This document shows positions 31,940 to 42,545 of a stretch of DNA of 64,000 nucleotides, piece after piece. The notes beneath the pieces are model-generated. The model made no database searches. It saw nothing but the letters and a program-made list of their open reading frames with translations, and had not been told where the DNA came from. Location of the stretch: contig BTPG01000005.1 of NCBI GenBank assembly GCA_036245525.1, positions 123,608,558-123,672,557 of the forward strand, written 5' to 3'. Source of the DNA: Semisulcospira habei (taxonomy: Eukaryota > Mollusca > Gastropoda > Semisulcospiridae). Every line of letters begins with the position of its first letter. The stretch's first letter is position 1. The position numbers and the translations under genes were made by a program.

Positions 31940-32100
31940 TGTTGTGTGTGTCTGTGTGTGTGTGTGTATGTGTGTGTGTGTGTTTGTGTGTGTGTATGTG
32001 TGTGTGTGTGTGTGTTTCGCGCGCGCGCGTGCGCGTGAGTGCGTACGTGCTTGCGTGTGTGTGGGTGTGGATGGGCGTGTGTGCATGTATGTGTGTGTAC
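31870..32100. repeat. (TG)n-rich microsatellite
   Basis: Pure TG to about 31938, then TG with interruptions including a CGCGCG run near 32019. Confidence 0.97.
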
Positions 32101-32270
32101 TGACGTTTAACTGATTTTGTTTTGTTTACAAACGAAGCTTATTTTATCAATGTATGTATATGTCATTTGTCTGTATTGACTTGTTGTTTTGTGTTAAACC
32201 CGTAGTTTAGCAAGGACAGATATGAAAAGAGGCCTGTGCGCCTATTGTCTCCATCCTTGAAAAATAAAGT

Positions 32271-32320
32271 TTCATTCATTCATTCATTCATTCATTCATT
32301 CATTCATTCATTCATTCATT
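32271..32320. repeat. (CATT)n microsatellite after a possible retroelement tail
   Basis: aaaaataaagttt precedes the CATT repeats, a usual SINE/LINE 3' tail layout. The body upstream was not recognised. Confidence 0.85.
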
Positions 32321-32494
32321 CTCTCCATCCATTTTTGTCGCTCTTACTCCCAGCCTCAGAAACTGATAGTTATTTGCCATTGCAACGAAACAGTCAAAAG
32401 GACGATGGAGACCGCACAACCCATATCACCACACGTTAACAGAGACAGACTTGTTACACGTGGTGGGAAAAAGAGTGCCAGTTGTATAATATTA

Positions 32495-32628
32495 GTTATT
32501 GGTAGCAGAGATTTGGTACACGATGAGGTAGGTCAAAGTAACGTTGCATCTCGAAGCTGGTACAATGGTTAATTTGACCTCCTGAAGGCCTACAAGGGTC
32601 AGTGTAGCAAACCCCTGCTACCAATAAC
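32495..32628. mobile_element. 134-bp TIR element
   Basis: gttattggtagcag and ctgctaccaataac are perfect 14-bp inverted termini. The interior is unique and non-coding. Confidence 0.55.
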
Positions 32629-32632
32629 ATTT

Positions 32633-33020
32633 GTTTTTATTCCTCTACTATATTTCAAGCTGATGAAACATCGAACTGCGGTGTCTTGCGCTATAGTTGA
32701 CCTCAATACATGCTCTGGCCCCTGCCGACTGCAGTCGCAAGGTTCATTCGCGCAAACACGCCTCTGGCTGGCAAATGCACAGTTTCAATTTGTCTTTAAA
32801 AGAAAGCTTCGAGCCGCATTGTCTACATGTAATGCCATGGTACGGTAAGTGGGTTTTTTTTCCGATCAATCTGTTGTTCACTCCAAAAAAAAGTTAAGAA
32901 TTTTAGTATTCAGCATCGAAGCAGGAATATCATATAACCGCGACGATCATGTGACACTGACCTTGGCGCGCCCTTTTCCATCCAGCGAAGACCCGATCTC
33001 GCCCAAACATTGGGTGCTGT
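32633..33020. other. no gene recognised
   Basis: Unique sequence; the 61-66 codon open frames show no recognisable domain. Confidence 0.4.
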
Positions 33021-33028
33021 CATCTTAA

Positions 33029-33253
33029 CCCCTTCCCTGCCACTGTACGTACAATGCACGTACATTTTTTTTTTCTTCTAAAATCTTGGTTCATTCAACG
33101 ACCAAAAGCCAACACCGTCCCAAAAACGTGGATACAACTTGGTCTCAGCAAGAGGCATAGATCCTCATGAGCCCCCGCGACTGCGGGGGCTCATGAGGAT
33201 ATATGTCTCTTGCAAGTTGGATCGTGTTCAGTTTTCTCTTGGCAGTGAATGGG
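33029..33253. mobile_element. family B foldback MITE, complete
   Basis: 225 bp with TTAA on both sides (33025-33028, 33254-33257). Ends ccccttccctgccac and ttggcagtgaatggg. Core 33148-33213 pairs almost perfectly through cccccgcgactgcggggg. Confidence 0.92.
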
Positions 33254-33526
33254 TTAAACCACTCTAGCGTGCGTACTGTTTCGAACTGTGCTAAGCAGCG
33301 TCGCTGTTTAACGTGTGTTTCTGCTCTCTTTGTCGAACAAAGCTGGTAGTCAGGCGTTGCATGAGGTCATAACGCGCCAAAATGTGAGCTAGGTGAAAGA
33401 CCTCCGAAAGTCGCTACATGTTTGTATGGGTTTTGTAGCGACGTCACGTGGTAAGGTTTGAGCTAAAGGGATTGGTCCGTAGAAATGAAAACAAAAGATA
33501 CTATTAGTTGATTAGATGCGCTACAC

Positions 33527-34364
33527 AATTAGATCTCTCTCTCTCTCTCTTGGCTTGATCTCGCGAACGAAGATTTTATAGGAGTTGCCCACGACGTCTG
33601 CAGGCTTGTTCGTGGCTGCGGAGGCCAATCCGGGACAGGCAGATTCGACCGCAATGGCTGCAGGGGGAGGTATGGCCAGGGTTCTGAGTTGCGGCATCTC
33701 TGTTTTTTTTTCTTCTGAGCCGCTTGTCCTTAAGGCTAGCTCTGCGAGAGTCCTCAAAGGAGACAGCTGCCTTGTAAATGGTGGAGCGCCATGTGTCACG
33801 GTCCACAGCAAGCGAAGACCACTGGTGGTGGTCGATTTGGCATGCACTAAGTGACTTTTTGAGACAGTCTTTGTATCTCTTCTTTGGTGCCCCTCTGTCA
33901 CGGTGTCCAGTAGCAAGCTCGCCAAACAGGGTGATCTTTGGTAGGCGATGATCCTCCATCCTGGAGACATGCCCCGCCCAGCGGAGCTGTGTCCGCAGCA
34001 GCAAAGCCTCGATGCTCACAGTTTCAGCCTGTTCAAAGACCTCGACGTTGGTGACATAGTCACTCCAGTGAATGCCCAGGATGGTGCGCAGGCAGCGCTG
34101 GTGGAAGCGTTCGAGGAGTCGTAGTTGGCTGCGGTAGAGGGCCCAGGACTCGGAACCATACAGCAGGGTGGTGAGGACCACAGCTCTGTACACGCTGATC
34201 TTGGTGCCTGTTTTCAGCTGTTGATTGTGCCACACCCGCTTGAAAAGTCGCCCGAAAGCGCTGTTCGCTTTTGCCAGCCTGCTGCCAAGCTCCTTGTCCA
34301 GCTTGGCGTTTACTTACCTTGGCTGCATTATCACGTCACGTCACGTCACGTCACAAAATTAGAT
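33527..34364 (-). mobile_element. non-LTR retrotransposon 3' fragment, second clade
   Basis: The 3' tail is a CT/GA dinucleotide run at 33535-33550 followed by tggcttgatctcgcgaacg. The octamer aattagat at 33527-33534 and 34357-34364 may be a short target duplication. The 5' junction holds four TCACG units near 34331-34353. Confidence 0.75.
33576..34316 (-). pseudogene. C-terminal reverse transcriptase fragment with CCHC finger
   Basis: The frame reads through RT thumb and C-terminal signatures LLYGSESWALYRSQLRLLE, LRTILGIHWSDYVTN and RWAGHVSRMEDHRLPKI, then a basic stretch and CSHCGRICLSRIGLRSHEQAC, a C-x2-C-x12-H-x4-C finger, ending at 33576. It lacks endonuclease and RT palm. The clade is clearly different from the GATA-tailed element in this window. 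No start codon is meaningful because the 5' end is truncated. Confidence 0.85.
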
Positions 34365-34890
<526 letters not shown>

Positions 34891-34902
34891 GTCGAGTCTT
34901 AA

Positions 34903-34970
34903 CCCCTTCCTTGCCACTGTACATACATTAGTTTTTTTTTTTTTTTAATCTCTGTTCATTTAGTGAATGG
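34903..34970. mobile_element. family B outer-arm fragment
   Basis: ccccttccttgccactgtac after TTAA 34899-34902 matches the B end at 33029. A gttcatttagtgaatggg end follows with no hairpin core. Confidence 0.55.
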
Positions 34971-35049
34971 GTAAATCGCATGTGTTTGTCAGATGCAAGA
35001 TTGACCAGTTACACCGACGATCTGTGCATAGGCCAACATGTATCACCTT

Positions 35050-35080
<31 letters not shown>

Positions 35081-35098
35081 CTTTTCTTTTTTTTTTTT
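35050..35098. repeat. poly-T tract
   Basis: About 48 bp, nearly all T with two C residues. Confidence 0.95.
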
Positions 35099-35245
35099 AA
35101 AGAAAATAAATGGGTCTTTTGTGTGGCTTTGTGCTTTTAAACTTGATTGGCCCTACCTAGGCTTCCCCTTTTTTCGAACCTTCATTGAGCCAAACGTTCG
35201 TCATTCTCAAATTTGGGAGTCGACCTCTGAAAACCGTCTGCATCA

Positions 35246-35296
35246 ACCCTATGGGTGTCGGTAGCGGTTCTATTCGCGATGATTCCGGCAGAAATT
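35246..35296. mobile_element. family C half element
   Basis: ccctatgggtgtcggtagcg and cgcgatgattccggcag represent one arm; the other is absent. Confidence 0.6.
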
Positions 35297-35369
35297 CAAT
35301 AGTGCAGTGCAAGAAAACTTCGGATATACAATAGGGTTAACACAGTTCAGAGGATAGACCCGCAATAGT

Positions 35370-35410
35370 TGTTCAAGGGTGGTGACAGAACAGATTGGCG
35401 CCAACGGACA
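35370..35410. mobile_element. family A fragment
   Basis: ttgttcaagggtggtgacag then gattggcgcca, one core arm only. Confidence 0.5.
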
Positions 35411-35439
35411 ATAGAAGGGGCAAGCATTCAATGGTGTAG

Positions 35440-35605
35440 TATAACGAAACTTCTGACATACACATTAATTTTTAATTTTGTTATATACGAAGATTGTTAT
35501 AAACGAAATGAATTATATTGAAAATGTGCGTTTGGAACCTTTGCAAAAGTGTTGTTATATCCGACTTTTAGTTATATCCGAAATTGTTATAAGCGAAGTC
35601 ATGGG
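35440..35605. repeat. GTTATA-motif repeat, likely MITE remnant
   Basis: Contains gttatatacgaag, gttataaacgaaatg, gttatatccgactttt and gttataagcgaag. This iterated motif is familiar from MITE termini in aquatic invertebrates; class not determined. Confidence 0.5.
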
Positions 35606-35632
35606 ATTCTAATTTCCTGCGCAATATCTTAA

Positions 35633-35833
35633 CACAAAGTACCCTATGACCGAAATCCCACATTTTTTCCAGTTGCCCTCAGAAGGACTGTATTACAATT
35701 CTAGAGACAGATCGAGCATAATAGTTCAAGGGTGGTGCCAGAATAGGCCGATAGGCGCCAAGCTATTTTGGCATCACCCTTGAACTATCATGCTCGATCC
35801 ATGTCTTTCTGTGGTGTGTCGGGGCTGAGTGCG
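35633..35833. mobile_element. family A MITE, complete, imperfect core
   Basis: 201 bp with TTAA at 35629-35632 and 35834-35837. Left arm has lost agcttggcgcc next to the loop (gaataggccgataggcgcc), so the stem is asymmetric. cgagcat/atgctcg is the symmetric variant. Confidence 0.85.
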
Positions 35834-35911
35834 TTAACGTGAAAACTTCAAACGCTGGTACCTCTCGAAACTGTACTGACGACTCTCGATCTCGAAGTGA
35901 TACTGAAATTT

Positions 35912-35977
35912 TAGACGTGACGCATCCGGTTACGCGGTTTTATGCCGCGTATCCGGATGCAGCACGTCTCGAATGAG
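35912..35977. mobile_element. family D foldback MITE
   Basis: tagacgtgacgcatccggtt and ggatgcagcacgtctcgaat, ending at TTAA 35978-35981. The left terminus is eroded. Confidence 0.75.
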
Positions 35978-36072
35978 TTAACGGAATGGAAACGTGTGGA
36001 CTATATGGATAAGGAAAGACAAACGTAAATGAAAACTGACAGAGATACATGTATATAATCTTCCGCCCAACT

Positions 36073-36188
36073 CAACCGGTAGCAAAACGTCACGTCTACG
36101 GGCCCACGACGGCTGCAATGGGCCCCAAGCACAGACGTGCGCGGGTCCACTGCGGCCGTCGTGGGCCCGATGACCTTTGCTTACTGGG
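36073..36188. mobile_element. family E foldback MITE
   Basis: gtagcaaaacgtcacgtcta and gatgacctttgcttactggg ends; inner cgggcccacgacggctgc and gcggccgtcgtgggcccg arms; centre gcacagacgtgcgc. Confidence 0.8.
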
Positions 36189-36267
36189 CTATGGCTCATG
36201 CGGCTTTGCGCTGCAGCTATCGAGCGATGGTTAAAGCAAGGGAAGAGTGCATCAGAAGTTATCATAG

Positions 36268-36333
36268 TGTTCTGGCCCGATTTTGGACCTTCACATGCTG
36301 TAGCCGTAAGGTCTGAAATCACAGACCAGCACA
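36268..36333. mobile_element. family F foldback MITE
   Basis: ttctggcccgattttggacc and gtaaggtctgaaatcacaga, left arm less conserved, centre gctgtagcc. Confidence 0.65.
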
Positions 36334-36730
36334 CGTCATTGGAACCGCACCCCTCCCTCTCCTCCCCCCCCCCCTACTCTCCCCCAGCCTCTCCCCTTCC
36401 CCTCTACCACCAATCTCCAACCCCAAAGAAATACATAATCACAGTAAATTTCCCACGGATGAATATAAACGAGGAAAAAAAAAAAAGGAACGCAACCCGA
36501 GAAACCGATCCTAACTGCGGAATCAGTGTTTACGTAATGCATGAGACAATCACTCTGCTCTCCAGGGGAAGGAACCCCGCCCGGACGTCTCACGTTAAAA
36601 CATTAAACTGTCTGCGGAGAACCCAAGTCTACGGCCGCACGCAATCAGTGATTGGCTAAAAAGGTGAAGGAATATTTACCACTGTCGTCTTGGCAGGTCA
36701 ATTCCACAGCACTTTTGCTGTTTCGTTTCA
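36334..36730. other. no gene recognised
   Basis: Begins with a C/T-rich stretch (36350-36420), then unique DNA. Confidence 0.4.
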
Positions 36731-36733
36731 TTT

Positions 36734-36799
36734 GCAAAGAGACATAGATTCTCACGAGCCCCTGCGTTCGCAAAGGCTCGTGAAAATCTATGTCTCTTT
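36734..36799. mobile_element. family B core hairpin, acg variant
   Basis: agacatagattctcacgagc and gctcgtgaaaatctatgtct. The cacgagc/gctcgtg pair replaces catgagc/gctcatg in both arms. Confidence 0.75.
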
Positions 36800-37269
36800 T
36801 GGTAGGGGTCGGCTGTTTCGAATCAAATTATCTGCTGAACAGGTGCAGGGTCTTATCAAAGTTTTGGAGTTTTTTTAGATTGTGGTTGTTTTTCGATTCG
36901 AACCTTTTTTTCAAATGGACTGTAATCATGCGAGCAATTCTGAAGTGATAGTCTTAAAGAGGGGCTGTAACCTTTTCACATCCGGCGCAAAATGATTCCA
37001 AATTTCACATTCTTTTCGTATATGGTCAGGTGAGACCCTGGTATGTCAGTAACTTAATAATATTATTTATTCATAGTCTGACTAAGACAGCCAATGAAAA
37101 AATAATAGCAACCGACATAGTTCAGCCCAATTATTCATTCTGGACGATACAGGACATTGACCAGTATTGTCCAGATCTGACCAATCAGTGATGAGCAGCT
37201 GGAACGGCTGGAAACCTACTGTGTTCGTAAAATGGAATCAAGGAAACCCATGACATCATCAAAAGAGAG
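36800..37269. other. no gene recognised
   Basis: Unique AT-rich sequence; nothing supported. Confidence 0.45.
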
Positions 37270-37272
37270 TAA

Positions 37273-37356
37273 CCCTTTGACTGTCGGTAACCCTTCTTGT
37301 TGAGATGATTTCTGCAAGAATCGCCTCGACAAAAAGCACTATCGACAGCCAAAGGG
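37273..37356. mobile_element. family C foldback MITE, full length
   Basis: 84 bp ending in aaaggg at TTAA 37357-37360; the left flank is GTAA. Arms carry ttgttgagatgatttctgca and its inverse with mismatches. Confidence 0.85.
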
Positions 37357-37413
37357 TTAATGGAATAGGTATAGGTAAGAAAGACTGACAATACAACACA
37401 TTTTATGTATATT

Positions 37414-37467
37414 CATCTGTGATTTGGACGTTACGGCTTATAGCCATAAGGTCCGAAATCACAGATC
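37414..37467. mobile_element. family F foldback MITE, short
   Basis: catctgtgatttggacg and aaggtccgaaatcacagat pair around ttacggcttatagccataa. Confidence 0.75.
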
Positions 37468-37557
37468 AAAATTATATACAACGAACACAGCGCGGCAGAA
37501 GCGGCTTGCAATTTATTTTTTAAAAAAACGGGAAAGACCTCCAATCTTAATTTTTAA

Positions 37558-37716
37558 CTCTGAAACTCCCAGAACTTACCCTTTAGGTGTCGGTAGCGGT
37601 TTTAGTCGCGATGATTCCTGCAGGAATCATCGCGACTAAAACCGCTACCGACACCCAAAGGGTTAAATGATTTCCATTTTATAGAAAGGAAGTCATTTGT
37701 TCTGGGAGTTTAATGG
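37558..37716. mobile_element. family K foldback MITE split by a family C element
   Basis: TTAA at 37554-37557 and 37717-37720. Arms tgaaactcccagaac and gttctgggagtttaatgg, with gatttccattt and aggaagtcatttg further in. A family C element sits in the left arm at 37579-37662. Confidence 0.8.
37579..37662. mobile_element. family C MITE nested in family K
   Basis: 84-bp palindrome with one arm mismatch (ccctttaggtgtc against gacacccaaaggg). TTAA follows at 37663-37666; the left flank reads CTTA, so the left target copy has lost or changed a base. Confidence 0.92.
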
Positions 37717-37939
37717 TTAAAAGAAAACTTCTAAGAATCGGAGCTCTCCATTTAGAACGAGTCCCCTTCAAGTGCTTCTGCTGAGCTTGAATTTCGCGGA
37801 ATTCCAGATTTACCTTACGTAGGTTTAACAATGAATTCTTTCTACCTTCATCAGGCATAGATCATCATGCCCTCCATCTCCCCTGTCTGCAGGCCCTTCA
37901 GTGGAGCAAAAAGCCAGGAGTGTCCTATTGTTTATTTAT

Positions 37940-38367
37940 ATGTACTATTATTTGAAAAAGATCACCCTGTTCGGCGAGCTTGCTACTGGACACCGTGACA
38001 GAGGGGCACCAAAGAAGAGATACAAAGACTGTCTCAAGAAGTCACTTAGTGCCTGCCAAATCGACCACCACCAGTGGTCTTCGCTTGCTGCGGACCGTGA
38101 CACCTGGCGCTCCACCATTTACAAGGCAGCTGTCTCCTTTGAGGACTCTCGCAGAGCTAGCCTTAAGGACAAGAGGCTCAGGAGAAAAAACAGAGATGCC
38201 GCAGCTCAGAACCCTGACCAGACCTTCCCCTGCAGCCACTGCGGTCGAACCTGCCTGTCTCGGATTGGCCTCCGCAGCCACGAACAAGCCTGCAGACGTC
38301 GTGGGCAACTCCTATAAAATCTTCGTTCGCGAAGTCAAGCCAAGAGAGAGAGAGATGTACTATTATT
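37940..38367 (+). mobile_element. non-LTR retrotransposon 3' fragment, second clade, with target duplication
   Basis: atgtactattatt occurs at 37940-37952 and 38355-38367 and brackets a 402-bp insert. The tail is GA repeats after gaagtcaagccaa. Strong 5' truncation. Confidence 0.92.
37959..38317 (+). pseudogene. C-terminal reverse transcriptase fragment with CCHC finger
   Basis: Encodes the last 119 or so residues of the same protein as the fragment at 33576-34316: ITLFGELATGHRDRGAPKKR, SACQIDHHQWSSLAADRD, then CSHCGRTCLSRIGLRSHEQAC and the stop. Nearly identical to the other copy, with one Lys fewer in the basic stretch. No catalytic domain remains. Confidence 0.9.
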
Positions 38368-38554
38368 ACCTTGTCTACAAAAACAGTGAGTTAGCAAAAG
38401 TCATCATGCTCCCCCTTTGACAGTGTTCACAGTGGCTTCAATGCTAATGGTACTTTGTTTTACAAAGACAAAGATCTACACTGGAATGTTTAAAATAAAT
38501 AAATAAAGTAAACAAATAAATAAATAAATGACGTGTAAATGTATGCTGACCTTT

Positions 38555-38686
38555 GACTTTAGACCTTACGGCTTTCGCCGCAAGCAATACGCAAAACGCT
38601 ATGGGCCGAAGTCGGCCGCAGTAGGCCCCCGCACAGTCGTGCGCGAGCAAACTACGGCCGCGTTAGAGCCGGCGGCCTTTGCGTAC
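38555..38686. mobile_element. family F fragment joined to degraded family E
   Basis: accttacggctttcgccg is an F centre; it continues into caatacgcaaaacgct ... ggcctttgcgtactg, the E termini, with E inner arms gccgaagtcggccgcagt and actacggccgc. Confidence 0.55.
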
Positions 38687-39022
38687 TGAATAAATCACAG
38701 AGCAGCAGACAAATAATCTTTTTGCGCAATAATCATGGAAACTGAAAAGCCTGACAAAGCTTTGCGCAGTTTTGTGGCCGTTCGCGATTGACAGATGAAT
38801 GGCTGGTTTACGCGTTTTCGTCGCCTCTTGCCCGCGAGCCGGATTATCTTCCTTTACGTCTGGTTTAATGGCTGAGTCGCCAAAATTCCAGAGGAGTTCT
38901 CCGCACGCCCTCCTATGCGGACCTTGTCTCATTTATTATTTATCGCCGTCCCCACTCAAATTCCTAACGCCTGTGTGAACTCTCAAGTGAAGTTGAACCT
39001 ACAAGGTCACCGGACCAGGCGT

Positions 39023-39165
39023 CAGTTGCATTGAGTGAGCTTAGTCCTGCGCCAACCAGTAAGCAAGGTCTTCCGCTAGCGTAGTCCTGCGCCAGCCTCT
39101 AAGCAAGCTATCGCGGAACACCTTGCTTAGTGGCTGGCGCAGAACTAAGCTCACTCATGTAACTG
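39023..39165. mobile_element. family G foldback MITE with internal duplication
   Basis: Ends cagttgcattgagtgag and ctcactcatgtaactg. The left arm segment tagtcctgcgcca...aagcaag is present twice (39051 and 39082), giving a lopsided hairpin. Confidence 0.8.
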
Positions 39166-39189
39166 GCCACATGAAACCTTTATGAGTTA

Positions 39190-39442
39190 GGTCCGTGACA
39201 GCGGCTCCAAGCCTGTATACATCGGTTCAGACAAAACGACGGACTTGTTCAGATAGCACGTCCGTTTAAAAGTCCTTCTAAATCAAAGTGACACAGTTGC
39301 TGTGCGGCCGAATCGATCAGTGTTCAGTTCGTACTCCATAGGCAATCGCTGTCCCTGTCCCCCATACGCCGACCGTTAGGGTCGTTCATTATCACTATAC
39401 TCCGGTGCCGTGGACGTTAAACCCCGATCTAACCAACCAACC
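39190..39442 (+). mobile_element. SINE body with intact tail, tRNA head missing
   Basis: Shares cggacttgttc, gtactccataggcaatcg and ggtgccgtggacgttaaacc with the SINE at 23605-24125, and ends ccgatctaaccaaccaacc. It serves as the empty site for the family A insertion there. Confidence 0.8.
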
Positions 39443-39564
39443 AGACGTCAGGGGGACTAAACTTGCATAGGTTTCCTGGTGAACTGTGACACAATCCAGT
39501 AGTCGTCATAAGAAGGAGCGAATCGGAAAAGCCTTCTTTTTCACAGCTTTCAAGCATCCATTAA

Positions 39565-39752
39565 CTCCTACACTGTTGAGAAAAAGTGAACACGATCCAA
39601 ATGCAAGAGGCATAGATCTTCATGAGCCTTCGCAGCGGGATATATGCCTCTAGCTGGCACCGTTTTGTGTCCACGTTCCTTGGACGTCTGGCCGGGGATC
39701 TGACTTGTAAATTAACCAAGATTTCAGAAACACAATCTGCTTCCAGAAGGGA
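39565..39752. mobile_element. family B MITE, core shortened
   Basis: TTAA on both sides (39561-39564, 39753-39756). Left end ctcctacactgttgag; core 39603-39652 lost most of the right arm; long arm ggacgtctggcc and gaagg end. Confidence 0.85.
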
Positions 39753-39796
39753 TTAAGCCTCTTTCGTGTGAGGATTAACTCTTTTAGTAATCTGGA

Positions 39797-39873
39797 GGCA
39801 AGAAGCATAGAGTCTCATTAGCCCCCTGCAAGTTCATGCAGGGGCTCATGAGAATAATTATGTGCCTCCTGCA
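39797..39873. mobile_element. family B core hairpin, long loop
   Basis: ggcaagaagcatagagtctc and tgagaataattatgtgcctc with ccctgcaagttcatgcaggg at the centre. Confidence 0.65.
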
Positions 39874-39944
39874 GACGAAATAACCTAGTTCGAACAACAA
39901 CCTTTCCTTTCATTTTAAGTCGCGATGATGTACATACTGTTTCC

Positions 39945-40017
39945 GCGAGAAGAATGCATAGATTTTCATTAGCCCCTGCATGTTGCTGCAGTTAATGGGA
40001 CCCTATGTCCCTTGCTG
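39945..40017. mobile_element. family B core hairpin, degraded
   Basis: gaatgcatagattttcatta and taatgggaccctatgtccct arms around gcccctgcatgttgctgcag. Confidence 0.55.
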
Positions 40018-40019
40018 TC

Positions 40020-40298
40020 GGAAGGGTCTGATTAACCTCATCACTGCTGGTTGACTCAGATCGTGCTTTAAAAATCTTCGTCAGTTCAGCGCCAAAGGAG
40101 AGACCCAGCCATTCCAAGCAACGTGGATACACATTGGTATCAGCAAGAGGCTTCGACCCTCCTGCGAAATAAAGTGAACTCAGTTCATATGCAAGAGGCA
40201 TAGATCCTCATGAGCCCCCGCAATCGCGGGGGCTCATAAGGATCCATGCCTCTCGCGGCAGTTGGATCGTGTCCTTTTTTATCTCAGCAGTGAACGGG
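40020..40298. mobile_element. family B compound element
   Basis: A long B arm (gcgccaaaggag, caacgtggatacacattgg) leads to an incomplete core at 40144-40165. A second, complete core follows at 40191-40256, ending cagcagtgaacggg next to TCAA 40299-40302. It looks like a B element inserted in or recombined with another. Confidence 0.65.
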
Positions 40299-40302
40299 TC
40301 AA

Positions 40303-40690
40303 ACCACACACCCATCTAGAAGAGTACACGGCGCTCGACACAATCCGTGCTTGAACAGCTGAAGGATGCAAGGTTACAGCGAATGAACAAGAGGAGGGTG
40401 TCGACGGTCAGCAATGCCTGCCTAGGCGACTACTTGTATTCTGCGACCGCCTGCCTAAAGCGGTTGCTGATTAGTGATCCCACAGGCTTCTACTTTCTAT
40501 CTGTGTGCTGTGCAGCGCTTTGTCGTGCGGTCCACAATCTGATACCAGCATGCACAGACGAAGATCCTTTGTATTATGGTAAGCAGTTGCCCAAAGCGCA
40601 TTGTTTTGTTCACATAAAACCTCCTTGTGCAAGCAGACACCGGTACTGTAAAGTGAGTAGCACCAGCGGCTGCATGCACCAGTCTGCAGT
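40303..40690. other. no convincing gene
   Basis: A 138-codon frame starts at 40347 but has no recognised domain, and its last third (from 40700) is family A sequence. Confidence 0.4.
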
Positions 40691-40699
40691 ACATGTTAA

Positions 40700-40915
40700 C
40701 CCATATCATACTGAGGCTAAAAGCTTCAAATTTGTACAGTGTCATATGCAAGCTACATTATAGTACTTACAGATAAGGACATAGACCAATGGCTTTAGTT
40801 CAAGGGTAGTGCCAGAATAGCTTGGCGCCTAGAGGCGCCAAGCTATTCTGGCACTACCCTTGAACTATTTTAGTCAAACTTGCTGCACACACTGGTGTAT
40901 TCCGAATGATAAGGG
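40700..40915. mobile_element. family A MITE, AAAGC subfamily
   Basis: 216 bp with TTAA at 40696-40699 and 40916-40919. Core 40797-40868 is nearly perfect (agttcaagggtagtgccaga). The outer arm gaggctaaaagcttcaaatt is shared with 62084-62302 in the opposite orientation. Confidence 0.9.
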
Positions 40916-40987
40916 TTAATCAGCCGATAGTGTACACGTATCAGACCACTTAGAACACCCGCGCAATGGCTTCATTCAGCAGCATTC

Positions 40988-41057
40988 TATACTGACAAGC
41001 GACTACAGTGTTTCCGATGATTCCAAAAATGTCGCATTTTTTTTGTTCGTCAGTATA
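40988..41057. mobile_element. family I MITE, left arm mostly deleted
   Basis: Left terminus tatactgacaagcgac, then the whole right arm tttccgatgattccaaaaat to gttcgtcagtata. Confidence 0.75.
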
Positions 41058-41100
41058 GTAGTGCAGGACGCGTAGGTCACAATAATCCGAAGAACATTAA

Positions 41101-41239
41101 CGGCCTTTGATTGTCGGTAGAGTGTTTTGTCGAGGTGACTCCTGCAGGAGCAGGAACCTTTAGCTTCCCGTAGTGCCTTCTGTCGAGGTGATTCCTGCAG
41201 GAATGACCTCGACAAAAAGCGCCTCCGGAGGCCAAAGGA
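41101..41239. mobile_element. family C MITE with duplicated arm, gag variant
   Basis: TTAA (41097-41100) and TTAG (41240-41243) flank 139 bp. Two left arms (gtcgaggtgactcctgcagg, gtcgaggtgattcctgcagg) precede one right arm gaatgacctcgacaaaaagc. cgaggt/acctcg differs from the usual cgcgat/atcgcg in both arms. Confidence 0.8.
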
Positions 41240-41407
41240 TTAGTCAAACAGTCCGCGATCCTACAATCAATCATTCAGACATGTGTTCGCCCGCAAAATA
41301 CCACAGCGATGATTAGGACTAATGAAATTGCCATTCATTTACCTTGCGAAGAGTGATTTAGATGAAATTAGTGCAGTCCTGTTAACAGTCCAAGATATGT
41401 ACGTTGG

Positions 41408-41740
41408 CTTGTTTGTTTGTTTGTTTGTTTGTTTGTTTGTTTGTATGTGTTTGTTTGTTTGTTTTTGTTTTTTGCTTGCTTGCTTGCTTGCTTGCTTGTT
41501 TGATTGCCTGCTTGCGTGTTTGTTTGTTTTTCTAGTCTGCTGGTTGGTGTTTTATTGTTGGTGTTAGTTATTTAGTTATTTTAGTTTTGGTAGATAGTTT
41601 GGTTTTTTTGTTTGTTTTGTTTTGTTTTTTGCCTGCTTGCTTGTTTGCTTGTTTGCTTGCTTGCTTGAGTGTTGTTTTTTTTCTAGTCTGCTGGTTGGTG
41701 TTTTATTGTCGTTGCTGTTCTTGTTTTTGTTGTTGTTGTC
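41408..41740. repeat. TTTG/TTGC/TTG-rich degenerate microsatellite
   Basis: Two similar stretches (41408-41540, 41600-41740) both contain tttctagtctgctggttggt and ttttattg, showing a duplicated low-complexity block. Confidence 0.85.
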
Positions 41741-42000
41741 TGTGTTAACTAGCCTTTTCCTCCCGCTTCCCTTGGGACGTGGTCGGCTCTAGTGGGCTTT
41801 CGAAGGCCATCTGAGGGCGACGTGGGCTCGAGAACCTCTGGCTAAATGGGCCCTTTGCCCCTGGAAAGCAAACGCACGGATCCAGCACAGATCAGTCGCG
41901 GACATCATATCTTCCCCTGTCGTTTTAAATATTCATCGAGCAACATGTGCAGCACATGATTAAACCAGATGCGTGCGGAGGCTAAAATCCCCTTCATCTA

Positions 42001-42064
42001 CAAGAGGCACAGATTCCCTTGAGCCCCTGCGCCCGCAGGGGTTCATGAGAATCTATGCCTCTTG
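42001..42064. mobile_element. family B core hairpin
   Basis: caagaggcacagattccctt and ttcatgagaatctatgcctc; centre gcccctgcgcccgcaggggt. Confidence 0.7.
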
Positions 42065-42465
42065 AGGGCAAGTGACTTGGCCCATAGTGTTCTCCAGAGG
42101 ACGTCACCGGGGTTTAAGTGTATGGCAGGCTGATGCTACAGTGATTCTGGCCAAGGTAATTAGCGGGTGTCTAGGGGATAGGAACAAAGACGAGTAAATA
42201 ACACATCGCCGATAAGCCTTCAAAGGAATATGACAACTGGCATCTCCTGATCTATGAGCAATCTCTCCAGAGATGAGGGAGGGCCCGAGGGTCTCTCCTT
42301 CGTTGAAGGAACGACTCGGTGCAACCGCGTCAGAGAATTTTGGTATACGTTCCTTTTCCATTAAACTCGTGGTTGGCAAACGCATCAATATTGATGTCTT
42401 CTTGTTTTGTTTTTGTTTTTAATCGCTACCCACGTTGATATCTAAATCAGAAAATGGTGTGTGAT
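42065..42465. other. no gene recognised
   Basis: Unique sequence; short frames without similarity. Confidence 0.4.
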
Positions 42466-42471
42466 TGTTAG

Positions 42472-42545
42472 CTCAGTCGATACGTGCTGCATTCGGAAAC
42501 GCGGCCTTTATGCCGCGTGTCCGGATGCAGCAAGTCTCGAATGAG
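42472..42545. mobile_element. family D foldback MITE
   Basis: 74 bp flanked by TTAG (42468-42471) and TTAA (42546-42549). Arms gtgctgcattcggaaacgcg and cgcgtgtccggatgcagcaa. A short copy of the right end, ccgaatgagttaaactca, reappears at 42652. Confidence 0.8.

Noticed and set aside
33585..33854. Plus-strand frame over the LINE fragment
   Set aside because: It is the antisense shadow of the minus-strand reverse transcriptase C-terminus; likewise 10837-11247 and 14257-14664.
39565..40298. CRISPR-like array of repeated hairpins
   Set aside because: Spacing is irregular, the units are TTAA-flanked MITEs with outer arms, and the genome is eukaryotic.
40347..40763. 138-codon frame
   Set aside because: Its last part overlaps the family A MITE from 40700, and the remainder has no recognisable motif.
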